A stretch of 64,000 bases of DNA, from the NCBI RefSeq assembly GCF_018252635.1, contig NZ_JAGTXM010000002.1, positions 186,001-250,000 on the forward strand, given 5' to 3'. The notes under the pieces were generated by a model. It did not search any database. It saw nothing but the letters and a program-made list of their open reading frames with translations, and was not told where the DNA came from. Positions within the stretch are counted from its first letter, which is position 1. Every line of letters begins with the position of its first letter. Shown here piece after piece: positions 20,267-30,854 of this stretch. This DNA is from Citrobacter amalonaticus (lineage in GTDB: Bacteria > Pseudomonadota > Gammaproteobacteria > Enterobacterales > Enterobacteriaceae). The position numbers and the translations under genes are program-made.

Positions 20267-21121
20267 TCACACCATATCCAGCGTCGTTTTGCCCTTCGGC
20301 GCAGGATACGCCTTTTCCAGTGCGGCGAGTTCCTGAGCGGAAAGCGTAATGCTCAGCGCTGCCGCATTTTGTTGCACATGCGCCACACTTGCCGCTTTCG
20401 GAATCGCCATCACTCCCTGATGACTGATAACCCACGCCAGCAGGATCTGCGCCGCCGACGCATTATGCGCATGCGCAATCTCGTTGACCACCGGATGATT
20501 CAGTAACCCGCTGCGCAAACGCCCGGCCTGTGCCAACGGGCTGTAAGCCATTACGGGGAGATGCTGCTGCTGACACCACGGCAGCAAATCGTATTCAATG
20601 CCGCGTGAAGCCAGATGATACAGCACCTGATTGGTCGCACACTGTCTGCCGCCAGGAACCTGCCACAGCGCCTGCATATCGTCGATGTCAAGATTGGACA
20701 CCCCCCAGCGCCGAATTTTGCCCTGAGCTATCAGGGTTTCCATCGCCTCGACCGTCTCGGCAAAGGAGAAATTGCCCGGCCAGTGCAATAAATAGAGATC
20801 CAGATAGTCGGTTTTCAGACGACGCAGACTGGCCTCGCAGGCGGTAGTCGCTTTTTGCCCACCCGCGTTCCACGGATAGACCTTCGACACCAGGAAAACG
20901 CGCTCGCGCAGTCCGTTCAGCGCCTCACCGACGACCTCTTCCGCTCCGCCATCGGCATACATTTCGGCGGTATCGATGAGCGTCAGCCCCAGATCCACGC
21001 CCGCACGGAGTGCAGACACTTCCGCCCGGCGGTAACCGGCGTTCTCCCCCATGTACCATGTCCCCTGCCCGATCGCAGGTTGAACAACCTCACCGGCGAA
21101 GACCACCTGTTTATCTGTCAT
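20267..21121 (-). CDS. yeaE: YeaE, aldo-keto reductase
   Basis: A 284-residue NADPH-dependent aldo-keto reductase matching E. coli YeaE, which reduces methylglyoxal. The catalytic Asp and Tyr are in LIDTAEMYADG, the Lys in LVSKVYPWN and the His in YLLHWPG. The start MTDKQVVFAG at 21121 follows GGAGG; the longer upstream frame crosses the mipA terminator. Confidence 0.92.
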   Translation of the reverse strand: MTDKQVVFAGEVVQPAIGQGTWYMGENAGYRRAEVSALRAGVDLGLTLIDTAEMYADGGAEEVVGEALNGLRERVFLVSKVYPWNAGGQKATTACEASLRRLKTDYLDLYLLHWPGNFSFAETVEAMETLIAQGKIRRWGVSNLDIDDMQALWQVPGGRQCATNQVLYHLASRGIEYDLLPWCQQQHLPVMAYSPLAQAGRLRSGLLNHPVVNEIAHAHNASAAQILLAWVISHQGVMAIPKAASVAHVQQNAAALSITLSAQELAALEKAYPAPKGKTTLDMV

Positions 21122-21153
21122 CACATCCTCCTTTGTCGTGCACCAACGTAATG

Positions 21154-21181
21154 CAAAACAGGGCGCAAGCGCCCTGTTTTG
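21154..21181 (-). terminator. mipA terminator
   Basis: A perfect 12-base inverted repeat, CAAAACAGGGCG and its complement, with a 4-base loop. Reading in the mipA direction the 3' arm ends in TTTTG. It lies 30 bases beyond the mipA stop and just before yeaE. Confidence 0.85.
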
Positions 21182-21211
21182 ATGCACAGATTGCACTGTA
21201 ATAATGCACAA

Positions 21212-21958
21212 TCAGAACTTATAGGTGATCCCGGTTGAAATCAGACCTGTCCAGGATTTGTCCACCATCGGGCTGTCGGTAATTTCATCAGACAGACGGG
21301 TATAGCGTGCGGTACCGTAAACGCTCCAGTCGCCGAGGAAGTTGTAATTAGCGCTCAGTTCCAGGTACGGGTTCCAGCTATCATCCGGATTATAGCCACG
21401 CATACCACTGCGTGCGGACTCTTTACGAGACACACCGTAGTAGTAGTCGTTCTGGTTCTCGCTGTTCCACTCCACACCGATACCCGGCGTCAGCGTCAGG
21501 CCACCGTTGGTATAACGGTACAGCCAGGCCAGATCCCAGACGATGCCGTTGCTGTTGTCCAGCGTATCCCCGGCAAGCGTAGTGCGCAGGAAACCGTATT
21601 CCGTGTTATGGACGTAAGATAAACCCGCCATCATAGTACTCTTACGCTTATCGAGACGACGCATCTGACGATCGTCGCTGTCGCCCGGTTTGAAATACAT
21701 CGGAGACCAGTAGGCGGTGATCGACAATTTGTCTGCGGTGTCGTTCCACAGGTAGTACCCACCACCCAGGCCACGGAACCAGAAGTTGTCGCCTTCGTAA
21801 TTAATTACCGGAACCGGATAAACATCCGCATCGTAATCTTTATATGGGTGTTCAACCACACCAACGCCAGCGCCAAGCGTCAGGTTGCTTTCAGCGTGCA
21901 CCAGGGTAGCTGACGATGCGATTAACACGCCAAGTGCCAGAAGTTTGAGTTTGGTCAC
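21212..21958 (-). CDS. mipA: MipA, outer-membrane MltA-interacting scaffold protein
   Basis: A 248-residue outer-membrane beta-barrel protein of the MipA/OmpV family. It has a signal peptide (residues 1-22, KLKLLALGVLIASSATLVHA) and a C-terminal phenylalanine (GITYKF) typical of outer-membrane barrels. The start is GTG at 21958, after AAGGA. E. coli MipA links the lytic transglycosylase MltA to PBP1B in murein synthesis. Confidence 0.93.
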   Translation of the reverse strand: MTKLKLLALGVLIASSATLVHAESNLTLGAGVGVVEHPYKDYDADVYPVPVINYEGDNFWFRGLGGGYYLWNDTADKLSITAYWSPMYFKPGDSDDRQMRRLDKRKSTMMAGLSYVHNTEYGFLRTTLAGDTLDNSNGIVWDLAWLYRYTNGGLTLTPGIGVEWNSENQNDYYYGVSRKESARSGMRGYNPDDSWNPYLELSANYNFLGDWSVYGTARYTRLSDEITDSPMVDKSWTGLISTGITYKF

Positions 21959-22402
21959 AATCCATCTTTCCTTATTCAAATGTTCAGCGGCAAAAGTGTA
22001 ACCGCCAATACGTTACAACCCAACCATTTTACAAACTAATGAAAGAATGTAACCGTCTAATTTTGCAGGCTGAGATGACGCTCTGCTTACGATAAGGTGA
22101 AAACTGTGTGATCTCCCGCTGCATAATTTACATTTGCTATGCACTTATTGCGGATGAGTTATTGATATGCCATTGAAAATCATTTGCGGGCGCATGCAAG
22201 TTTTGCAAATGCCATCTACTCTTTAGTTTAGAAGTTGTATCACCGGGCACGTTGGTCTCACGCTGTACAAGCTGGCATGAGAGTTGCTGTTTTTTTGATA
22301 CGAGACAGTAAATGACGTCGTTCAGTCTACCTCTTCCGGGAGCCTCTACTATTCATATGAACGGCTCTTAACCTGTGCTAAAAAACGAAAGGACGGCATA
22401 TC
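21959..22402. other. mipA-yeaG intergenic region
   Basis: A 444-base divergent gap. It contains the sigma-54 site described separately. The rest is AT-rich and probably holds the mipA promoter and a further, stress-type promoter for yeaG, but I could not place these with confidence. I see no small gene in it. Confidence 0.6.
22273..22288 (+). promoter_or_regulatory. Sigma-54 promoter of yeaG-yeaH
   Basis: TGGCATGAGAGTTGCT has the -24 GG and -12 GC elements exactly 10 bases apart and matches the sigma-54 consensus TGGCAC-N5-TTGC at all but one position. It lies about 115 bases before yeaG. E. coli yeaGH is known to respond to nitrogen starvation through NtrC. Confidence 0.82.
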
Positions 22403-24337
22403 ATGAATATATTCGATCACTATCGCCAGCGTTATGAAGCTGCCAAGGACGAAGAGTTCACACTGCAGGAGTTTCTTACCACTTGTCGGCAAGATCGCAG
22501 TGCTTATGCCAATGCGGCAGAACGGCTATTGATGGCTATTGGTGAACCCGTCATGGTCGACACTGCCCAGGAACCCCGACTTTCTCGCCTCTTCTCGAAC
22601 CGGGTGATTGCTCGCTACCCGGCGTTTGAAGAGTTTTACGGCATGGAAGACGCGATCGAACAGATTGTCTCTTATCTGAAACACGCGGCTCAGGGGCTGG
22701 AAGAGAAGAAACAGATCCTGTATCTGTTGGGGCCTGTAGGGGGCGGGAAATCGTCGCTTGCCGAACGACTGAAGTCGTTGATGCAGCGTGTCCCGATTTA
22801 TGTGCTGAGCGCCAACGGTGAACGCAGTCCGGTGAACGATCATCCGTTGTGCCTGTTTAATCCGCAGGAAGATACCCAGATTCTGGAAAAAGAGTACGGC
22901 ATTCCGCGCCGTTATCTCGGCACCATTATGTCGCCCTGGGCCGCCAAACGCCTGCATGAGTTCGGTGGGGATATCACCAAATTCCGCGTGGTGAAAGTCT
23001 GGCCGTCAATTCTTGCACAAATCGCAATTGCCAAAACGGAACCCGGCGATGAGAACAACCAGGATATCTCCGCACTGGTCGGGAAAGTGGATATTCGTAA
23101 ACTCGAACACCACGCCCAGAACGATCCGGACGCGTATGGCTATTCTGGTGCGCTGTGCCGGGCAAACCAGGGGATCATGGAATTCGTCGAGATGTTTAAA
23201 GCACCGATTAAAGTGCTGCATCCGCTGCTTACCGCCACTCAGGAAGGTAACTACAACGGCACCGAGGGGATCTCCGCCCTGCCGTTCAACGGCATTATCC
23301 TTGCCCACTCGAACGAATCGGAATGGGTGACGTTCCGTAACAACAAAAATAACGAAGCTTTCCTCGACCGTGTTTACATCGTGAAGGTGCCGTACTGCTT
23401 ACGCATTTCCGAAGAGATCAAAATCTACGAGAAACTGCTTAATCACAGCGAACTGACACATGCGCCCTGCGCACCGGGAACCCTGGAAACGCTCGCGCGT
23501 TTCTCGATTCTTTCCCGTCTGAAAGAGCCGGAAAACTCGAGTATCTACTCGAAAATGCGCGTCTATGATGGCGAGAGTCTGAAGGATACCGATCCGAAGG
23601 CGAAATCGTATCAGGAGTACCGCGATTATTCCGGTGTCGATGAAGGGATGAACGGCCTGTCGACCCGCTTCGCGTTTAAGATCCTTTCCCGCGTCTTTAA
23701 CTTTGACCATGTCGAGGTCGCTGCGAACCCGGTTCATCTGTTCTATGTACTGGAACAACAGATTGAACGCGAGCAGTTCCCGCAGGAGCAAGCTGAACGC
23801 TATCTCGAGTTCCTGAAAGGGTATCTGATCCCGAAATACGCCGAGTTTATTGGCAAAGAGATCCAGACTGCCTATCTCGAATCCTATTCGGAATACGGAC
23901 AGAATATTTTCGATCGTTATGTCACCTATGCCGATTTCTGGATTCAGGATCAGGAGTACCGCGATCCGGATACCGGTCAGTTGTTTGACCGTGAATCGCT
24001 GAACTCTGAGCTGGAGAAAATTGAGAAACCGGCGGGGATCAGTAACCCGAAAGATTTCCGTAATGAAATCGTCAACTTCGTGCTGCGTGCACGCGCTAAC
24101 AACAGCGGACGAAATCCGAACTGGACCAGCTATGAAAAACTGCGCACGGTCATTGAGAAGAAAATGTTCTCCAATACCGAAGAGCTGCTGCCGGTCATTT
24201 CGTTCAATGCCAAAACCTCGACCGATGAGCAGAAGAAACACGACGACTTTGTCGATCGGATGATGGAGAAAGGCTATACCCGTAAACAGGTGCGTTTACT
24301 GTGCGAATGGTATCTGCGCGTACGTAAATCGTCTTAA
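22403..24337 (+). CDS. yeaG: YeaG, PrkA-family serine/threonine protein kinase
   Basis: A 644-residue protein with an N-terminal AAA+ PrkA domain (Walker A LLGPVGGGKSSL near residue 113) and a C-terminal kinase-like domain. It is nearly identical in length to E. coli YeaG, which acts in the nitrogen-starvation and general stress responses. It is the first gene of yeaGH, behind a sigma-54 promoter. Confidence 0.95.
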   Translation: MNIFDHYRQRYEAAKDEEFTLQEFLTTCRQDRSAYANAAERLLMAIGEPVMVDTAQEPRLSRLFSNRVIARYPAFEEFYGMEDAIEQIVSYLKHAAQGLEEKKQILYLLGPVGGGKSSLAERLKSLMQRVPIYVLSANGERSPVNDHPLCLFNPQEDTQILEKEYGIPRRYLGTIMSPWAAKRLHEFGGDITKFRVVKVWPSILAQIAIAKTEPGDENNQDISALVGKVDIRKLEHHAQNDPDAYGYSGALCRANQGIMEFVEMFKAPIKVLHPLLTATQEGNYNGTEGISALPFNGIILAHSNESEWVTFRNNKNNEAFLDRVYIVKVPYCLRISEEIKIYEKLLNHSELTHAPCAPGTLETLARFSILSRLKEPENSSIYSKMRVYDGESLKDTDPKAKSYQEYRDYSGVDEGMNGLSTRFAFKILSRVFNFDHVEVAANPVHLFYVLEQQIEREQFPQEQAERYLEFLKGYLIPKYAEFIGKEIQTAYLESYSEYGQNIFDRYVTYADFWIQDQEYRDPDTGQLFDRESLNSELEKIEKPAGISNPKDFRNEIVNFVLRARANNSGRNPNWTSYEKLRTVIEKKMFSNTEELLPVISFNAKTSTDEQKKHDDFVDRMMEKGYTRKQVRLLCEWYLRVRKSS

Positions 24338-24391
24338 CAGCATAAATGACCCGGAAGATTTTATCCGTTTACCGGGCCAATAGTTTGTTTG

Positions 24392-24514
24392 TACGCGAAA
24401 TCATTCAAGGTGTATCAAGGCAGCAAATGAGTGAATCCCCAGGAGCGTACATAAGTACGTGACTGGGGTGAGCGAATGCAGCCAACGCCGAGATAACTTG
24501 AAGGATGAAGCGTA
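24392..24514. repeat. ERIC element between yeaG and yeaH
   Basis: About 123 bases with imperfect terminal inverted repeats (TACGCGAAATCATTCAAG and CTTGAAGGATGAAGCGTA). The centre holds the hallmark ERIC core: GTGAATCCCCAGGAGC on one arm and GTGACTGGGGTGAGCG on the other. It lies inside the yeaGH transcript, 55 bases after yeaG and 28 before yeaH. Confidence 0.92.
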
Positions 24515-24515
24515 A

Positions 24516-25826
<1,311 letters not shown>

Positions 25827-25833
25827 ACGACAG

Positions 25834-25872
25834 CCAGCCAGGAAAATTGTCTCCTGGCTGGTTCATTTCATG
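25834..25872 (+). terminator. Probable yeaH terminator
   Basis: CCAGCCAGGA (25834-25843) pairs with TCCTGGCTGG (25852-25861), followed by TTCATTTC. The stem is strong and the T run is weak. Confidence 0.65.
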
Positions 25873-25964
25873 CCTTTTGCACTCCATATCCCTGCTGACT
25901 GCCAGGTTGTACCTGTGACGTGTGATAGAATAAATTATCTTACCAGGAGGGTTTGTTGTTTATC

Positions 25965-27455
25965 ATGAAATTGCCCCATAAAGCGCTAAGACTCTTTATT
26001 TCCGCAAGCGTTGTCGTTTTGACATCTTCCTTTTTAATCTATGAGCTTATTGCCAGCCATAAGTCAATGAATAGCTACATGCGCTATATCATCGAAAAAG
26101 CAGACTCCTCATTTCTCTATGATAAATACCAGAACCAGAGTATCGCCGCTCATTTAATGCGCACACTGGCAATGCCCGGGAAAACGGTCTCGACGGAAAC
26201 CCGCAATACCCTTTGTCAGTCGTTTGAAAGCGTAAACTCGGTGTATGGTTTGAATCTGATGCAACATAATTATCCAGCGCTCAACGGCACGTTACAGACC
26301 GCTGTTGATGACTGTGAGCGTATCGCTGACGACGTGCTCCTGCTCCCTGCTTTTGATCAGGCCGTGCAGGTTAACCGCGAACAGGCCGATTATGGTAAAG
26401 GACTCGCCACCTCAGAAGAGAAATTTCATTATTATCTGGATTTACAGAATCAATATATTTATTTCTACGATCCGATCAATACGCAGCAGTTTGCTATGCA
26501 CCATTGGGCCTTTTTACAGAAAGGCTCATTAGGTATTCATCAGACTGATATTGAGGAATTGTTTTCTGGGCGTACCGTGCTATCGAGCATCTATCAGGAC
26601 GATCGTACTGAACTTAATGTAATGAGTTTTTTAACACCGGTTTATCTGGGTGGGAAGTTAAAAGGCATCGTGATGGTGGATATTAATAAGCATAATTTAC
26701 AAAATATTGTTATTACCCACGATCGGCCTCTGGTCTGGCGTTATCTCAACGCCAGCGTCACCGATACCGACTCGGATAAGACCATTATTATTCATCAAAG
26801 CGAGAATAATCTTTTTCCCTACGTCAATTACGTCAGCGATCTGCCCGGGGGCCTTCACGTCGAGCTGTCACTTGATATTTTGTATTTCATTGTCTCGTCC
26901 TGGAAACTGTTTTTGTTTTATCTGCTGGCGACTGCCCTGCTCCTTAATATGGTCAGACTACATTTTCGCCTTTACCACAATGTCACCCGTGAAAATATCA
27001 GCGATGCGATGACAGGTCTGTATAACCGTAAAATTCTGACCCCGACGCTTGAGCAGCGACTCCAGCGGCTCGTCAGCGCCGGCACGCCGGTGACGTTTAT
27101 CGCCATCGATCTCGATAAGCTAAAGATGATTAACGATACGCTGGGGCATCACGCGGGCGATCGGGCGATCACGCTGCTGGCGAAAGCGATTGAGGCGTCG
27201 GTGCGTAACAGCGATTACGCCATCCGTCTGGGCGGCGATGAGTTTTGCATCATTCTGGTGGATGCTGAGCCTGATATGGCAGCTCGTCTGCCGGAACGGA
27301 TAGCCAACCACCTGCGGACCGTGGCGCCTGAGAAGGATATTCGTTTTTCATCAGGCTGCTATAGCATGCAGCCGAACGATACGCTGCAGGATGCCTACAC
27401 CGCCTCTGACGAGCAGCTCTACCTCAACAAGCACCAAAATCGTCAGCGTTCGTGA
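25965..27455 (+). CDS. cdgI: CdgI (YeaI), membrane-bound GGDEF diguanylate cyclase
   Basis: About 496 residues. Two membrane segments (near residues 10-30 and 310-330) flank a periplasmic sensing domain of about 280 residues. The C-terminal GGDEF domain is intact (RLGGDEFCIIL) and carries the inhibitory RxxD site (RNSD) five residues upstream, so it should make cyclic di-GMP with product inhibition. The ATG at 25965 is used here; in-frame TTG codons at 25953 and 25956 are closer to the AGGAGG and may be the true start. Confidence 0.88.
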   Translation: MKLPHKALRLFISASVVVLTSSFLIYELIASHKSMNSYMRYIIEKADSSFLYDKYQNQSIAAHLMRTLAMPGKTVSTETRNTLCQSFESVNSVYGLNLMQHNYPALNGTLQTAVDDCERIADDVLLLPAFDQAVQVNREQADYGKGLATSEEKFHYYLDLQNQYIYFYDPINTQQFAMHHWAFLQKGSLGIHQTDIEELFSGRTVLSSIYQDDRTELNVMSFLTPVYLGGKLKGIVMVDINKHNLQNIVITHDRPLVWRYLNASVTDTDSDKTIIIHQSENNLFPYVNYVSDLPGGLHVELSLDILYFIVSSWKLFLFYLLATALLLNMVRLHFRLYHNVTRENISDAMTGLYNRKILTPTLEQRLQRLVSAGTPVTFIAIDLDKLKMINDTLGHHAGDRAITLLAKAIEASVRNSDYAIRLGGDEFCIILVDAEPDMAARLPERIANHLRTVAPEKDIRFSSGCYSMQPNDTLQDAYTASDEQLYLNKHQNRQRS

Positions 27456-27496
27456 TAATCTTTAGCGTGTTTTTTTCGCGCAAACAGGAGTAAAAA

Positions 27497-28000
27497 ATGA
27501 GCGAAATGGAGAAAGGCAGCGAAACCCATCAGCGTTTACTCGACTTATTATCACTGGAGGGCGCCCGTTATCGCGTCGTCAGCCATGAGGCCGTAGGGAA
27601 ATGTGAGGCCGTGTCAGAAATTCGGGGCACCGCACTGGGTCAGGGCGCAAAAGCGCTGGTCTGCAAAGTCAAAGGCAATGGCGTGAATCAGCATGTACTG
27701 GCTATTTTACCTGCCGATCAACAGGCCGATCTCGGTCAACTGGCGGCTTATCTTGGCGGCCTGCGTGCGTCCCTTGCCAGCCCGGCAGAAGTGGACGAGC
27801 TCACAGGCTGTGTATTTGGCGCGATCCCGCCTTTCAGTTTTCATCCGAAGTTAAAGCTGGTCGCCGATCCGCTGCTGTTCGAACGCTATAGCGATATCGC
27901 CTTTAACGCCGGTGTGCTCACGAAATCGATCATTCTCAATACTGACGATTATTTGCGCATTGCCCAGCCTGAGCAGGTCGCATTTCACCGCGTGCCGTAA
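27497..28000 (+). CDS. yeaK: YeaK, YbaK-like mischarged aminoacyl-tRNA deacylase
   Basis: A 167-residue free-standing editing domain of the YbaK/ProX family, equal in length to E. coli YeaK. Conserved blocks VSHEAVGKCEAVSEIRGT, GAKALVCKVKG and GCVFGAIPPFSFHP line the predicted active site. It should hydrolyse mis-acylated tRNAs in trans; the exact tRNA/amino acid pair cannot be read from the sequence. Confidence 0.9.
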   Translation: MSEMEKGSETHQRLLDLLSLEGARYRVVSHEAVGKCEAVSEIRGTALGQGAKALVCKVKGNGVNQHVLAILPADQQADLGQLAAYLGGLRASLASPAEVDELTGCVFGAIPPFSFHPKLKLVADPLLFERYSDIAFNAGVLTKSIILNTDDYLRIAQPEQVAFHRVP

Positions 28001-28004
28001 GCGT

Positions 28005-28109
28005 TCAACTGCCACGCTCAAGAATTAAAACAGAAATCACGATAACGGCCGCGATGGCGAAAAAGGATGAGCTAATAATGAGCGTTTCAACAAACATCTG
28101 ATCGTTCAT
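28005..28109 (-). CDS. yoaI: YoaI, 34-residue membrane protein
   Basis: A 34-codon reading frame, [10 protein letters not shown]..., with one hydrophobic segment ([20 protein letters not shown]) and a short basic tail ERGS. It matches the E. coli small protein YoaI in length, sequence and position between yeaK and yeaL. A GAGGTG ribosome site precedes it. It is a single-span inner-membrane protein; a regulatory role is reported for the E. coli homologue, which I recall only in outline. Confidence 0.85.
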   Translation of the reverse strand: MNDQMFVETLIISSSFFAIAAVIVISVLILERGS

Positions 28110-28316
28110 GGCTACACCTCGTCATGAGAGAAACCGGTTCATCTGTTATTGATAGCCCGCGATAATGGCAATTTGATGACAACACGCCAGAATTGGCTGT
28201 TTTTTCGCCATCAGGCAGATGCCCTAAAATAGCGGCTTGAATATAAAAATATCTGTTCTGCGTTGCGATTGGGCGTAGAGTAAACAGGCTTAACTTTTTT
28301 TGGCAAGGAAACCACG

Positions 28317-28763
28317 ATGTTTGATGTCACTCTGCTGATCCTGCTTGGACTGGCAGCTCTGGGCTTTGTCAGCCATAACACCACTGTCGCCGTTTCAATT
28401 CTGGTGCTGATTATTGTCCGCGTTACCCCGCTCAATACCTTTTTCCCGTGGATTGAAAAACAGGGGCTGACCATCGGGATTATTATCCTGACAATCGGCG
28501 TCATGGCGCCTATCGCCAGCGGGACGCTGCCGCCTTCCACCTTGATCCACTCTTTCCTTAACTGGAAATCACTGGTGGCGATTGTGGTCGGCGTGGTGGT
28601 CTCATGGCTCGGCGGTCGCGGCGTGACGCTGATGGGCAGCCAGCCACAGCTGGTCGCTGGTTTGCTGGTCGGCACTGTGCTTGGCGTGGCCCTGTTTCGC
28701 GGGGTGCCTGTCGGGCCGCTTATCGCGGCTGGCCTTGTCTCGCTTATTGTGGGGAGGCAGTAG
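28317..28763 (+). CDS. yeaL: YeaL, DUF441 inner-membrane protein
   Basis: A 148-residue, four-segment hydrophobic protein matching E. coli YeaL. The function is unknown. A ribosome site (AAGGAA) lies just upstream. Its 3' end overlaps the nimR stop by 20 bases in convergent orientation. Confidence 0.9.
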   Translation: MFDVTLLILLGLAALGFVSHNTTVAVSILVLIIVRVTPLNTFFPWIEKQGLTIGIIILTIGVMAPIASGTLPPSTLIHSFLNWKSLVAIVVGVVVSWLGGRGVTLMGSQPQLVAGLLVGTVLGVALFRGVPVGPLIAAGLVSLIVGRQ

Positions 28764-29541
28764 TTAACCCCGCCAGATAACGGCCTGGGGTCTGTCCCAG
28801 GCCTTTTTTGAACATGGTGATAAACGCCGTGGTCGAATCATACCCCAACAGTTGCGCCACCTGCTGCACGTTCTGCCCGCCGACCAGCGCCTGTAAGGCC
28901 AGGATAAGCTGGAGCTGATGCCGCCAGCGGCGAAAGCTGAGCCCCGTCTCTTTCACTACCAGTCGGGCAAGATTGCGCTCGCTCATCGCAAATACGCTGG
29001 CCCACTGACCCAGCGTTTGCCATTGCGCGGGTTCACGCGCCATCGTATCAACCATCCGACGGATCTTCGGATGGGCAGAAACCGGCAACTGCATCTGTTC
29101 CTGCGGTTGCTGCGGAAGTTCATCAAATAACACCTGCGTCAGGCGCTGCGTTTGCGGTTCCGTCCGCTGCTCGTCACTACGCGTCGCCAGCGAGAGGATC
29201 AGCTCCCGACAAAGCGGAGATATCTTTAACGTACAGCAGCGTTCCGGTAGCGTGACCGCCCCCGGTTCGATGAAGAGAAAGCAGAGCTCCGCGCCTGCCG
29301 TGACGTGGTTACTATGACAAACACCGCCGGGGATCCAGACCGCGTACTGCGGCGGCACCATCCACATAGCGCACTCAACATCACAGGTGATCGCGCCATG
29401 GAGTGCCATAATCAACTGCCCTTTACGATGCTGATGCTGCGCACTGAACAGCTCGTCAGGGCGGGCGCGGATACGAAACGCCACGGCGGCATCGTGATGC
29501 CGATCGGGGTCATATCCGTCAAGTCGCAGGCTGTACATCAT
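28744..29541 (-). CDS. nimR: NimR (YeaM), AraC-family repressor
   Basis: A 265-residue AraC-type regulator. An N-terminal cupin-like effector domain is followed by two C-terminal helix-turn-helix motifs (about residues 185-260, including [29 protein letters not shown]). In E. coli, NimR represses the adjacent divergent exporter gene nimT, and this arrangement is preserved. Confidence 0.9.
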   Translation of the reverse strand: MMYSLRLDGYDPDRHHDAAVAFRIRARPDELFSAQHQHRKGQLIMALHGAITCDVECAMWMVPPQYAVWIPGGVCHSNHVTAGAELCFLFIEPGAVTLPERCCTLKISPLCRELILSLATRSDEQRTEPQTQRLTQVLFDELPQQPQEQMQLPVSAHPKIRRMVDTMAREPAQWQTLGQWASVFAMSERNLARLVVKETGLSFRRWRHQLQLILALQALVGGQNVQQVAQLLGYDSTTAFITMFKKGLGQTPGRYLAGLTTASPQ

Positions 29542-29637
29542 TTTGTCCGAATTTAGCGATAAACTGTCATTTTAGCTTGATTCACAACACAGATAAACGC
29601 GGTAAGGTACGGCCTCGCCTGTTGATATGAGAGAACA

Positions 29638-30819
29638 ATGACTTCTACACCACCACGCGGCAACCACGGCGCCCTGCTGATTGCCGGAATTCTGATGATT
29701 GCCACCACGCTGCGCGTGACGTTTACCGGTGCCGCTCCTTTGCTGGAGGCGATTCGCACGGACTATGGTCTTACGACCGCCCAGACGGGATTATTAACCA
29801 CTCTGCCGCTGCTGGCGTTTGCGCTGGTTTCTCCGCTTGCCGCAGGCATTGCCCGCCGTATTGGTATGGAACGCAGCCTTTTCGTAGCCATGCTGCTGAT
29901 TTGCGTCGGGGTTGCCGTGCGCTCGCTGCCCGATGCCTCTTTGCTGTTTCTCGGCACTGCCATCATCGGCTGCGGTATCGCCCTCGGCAACGTGCTGCTG
30001 CCAGGGCTTATCAAACGCGATTTTTCTCAGCACGTCGCCAGACTGACCGGTGCCTATTCTCTGACGATGGGCGCTGCCGCCGCGCTGGGCTCTGCGCTGG
30101 TGGTTCCACTGGCGCTGAACGGGTTTGGCTGGCGCGGTGCGCTACTGATGCTGATGGTGTTCCCGCTGCTGGCATTTCTGGTTTGGCTGCCGCAATGGCG
30201 TAATGCCGCCCACGCGAACGTAACCACCTCGCGCACTCTGCACGCACGCGGCATCTGGCGTTCTCCACTAGCCTGGCAGGTGACATTATTTCTGGGCATT
30301 AACTCGCTGATCTATTACGTAATTATCGGTTGGTTGCCCGCCATCTTAATCAGCCACGGCTACAGCGAGGCGCAGGCCGGTTCGCTGCATGGTTTGCTCC
30401 AGTTGGCGACGGCCTCCCCCGGTTTACTCATTCCCCTGGTACTGCACCGTTTTCACGATCAGCGTAGCATTGCCGCACTGGTGTCGTTCATGTGTGCGGT
30501 GGGTGCCGCCGGATTCTGGTTCATGCCGGATCAGGCGGTACTCTGGACGCTGCTGTTTGGATTCGGCTCTGGCGCAACGATGATTCTGGGATTGACCTTC
30601 ATCGGCCTGCGTGCCAGTTCTGCACATCAGGCGGCGGCCCTTTCCGGCATGGCGCAATCCGTTGGCTATTTATTAGCCGCTTGCGGACCGCCGTTGATGG
30701 GCCGGATCCATGACGCTCAGGGAAACTGGCAGATCCCGCTGCTGGCCGTTGCTCTTCTGGCCATAGTGATGGCGGTATTCGGCCTCTATGCCGGACGTAA
30801 TAAAGAGATTGCTGCCTGA
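29638..30819 (+). CDS. nimT: NimT (YeaN), MFS exporter (2-nitroimidazole)
   Basis: A 393-residue major facilitator protein of the cyanate-permease-like group with about 12 membrane spans. The intracellular loop motif GIARRIGMERS lies between the second and third spans. E. coli NimT exports 2-nitroimidazole. It is transcribed divergently from nimR. Confidence 0.9.
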   Translation: MTSTPPRGNHGALLIAGILMIATTLRVTFTGAAPLLEAIRTDYGLTTAQTGLLTTLPLLAFALVSPLAAGIARRIGMERSLFVAMLLICVGVAVRSLPDASLLFLGTAIIGCGIALGNVLLPGLIKRDFSQHVARLTGAYSLTMGAAAALGSALVVPLALNGFGWRGALLMLMVFPLLAFLVWLPQWRNAAHANVTTSRTLHARGIWRSPLAWQVTLFLGINSLIYYVIIGWLPAILISHGYSEAQAGSLHGLLQLATASPGLLIPLVLHRFHDQRSIAALVSFMCAVGAAGFWFMPDQAVLWTLLFGFGSGATMILGLTFIGLRASSAHQAAALSGMAQSVGYLLAACGPPLMGRIHDAQGNWQIPLLAVALLAIVMAVFGLYAGRNKEIAA

Positions 30820-30825
30820 TAAGTT

Positions 30826-30850
30826 CCGGGCAGGCATTAAGCCCGCCCGG
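30826..30850. terminator. Bidirectional hairpin between nimT and the amidotransferase-like gene
   Basis: CCGGGC (30826-30831) pairs with GCCCGG (30845-30850) between convergent stop codons; there is no clean T run on either side. Confidence 0.45.
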
Positions 30851-30854
30851 CTGA

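Noticed and set aside
23399-24241. Long minus-strand frame inside yeaG (280 codons)
   Set aside because: YeaG is conserved throughout this stretch; the antisense frame is explained by its codon pattern.
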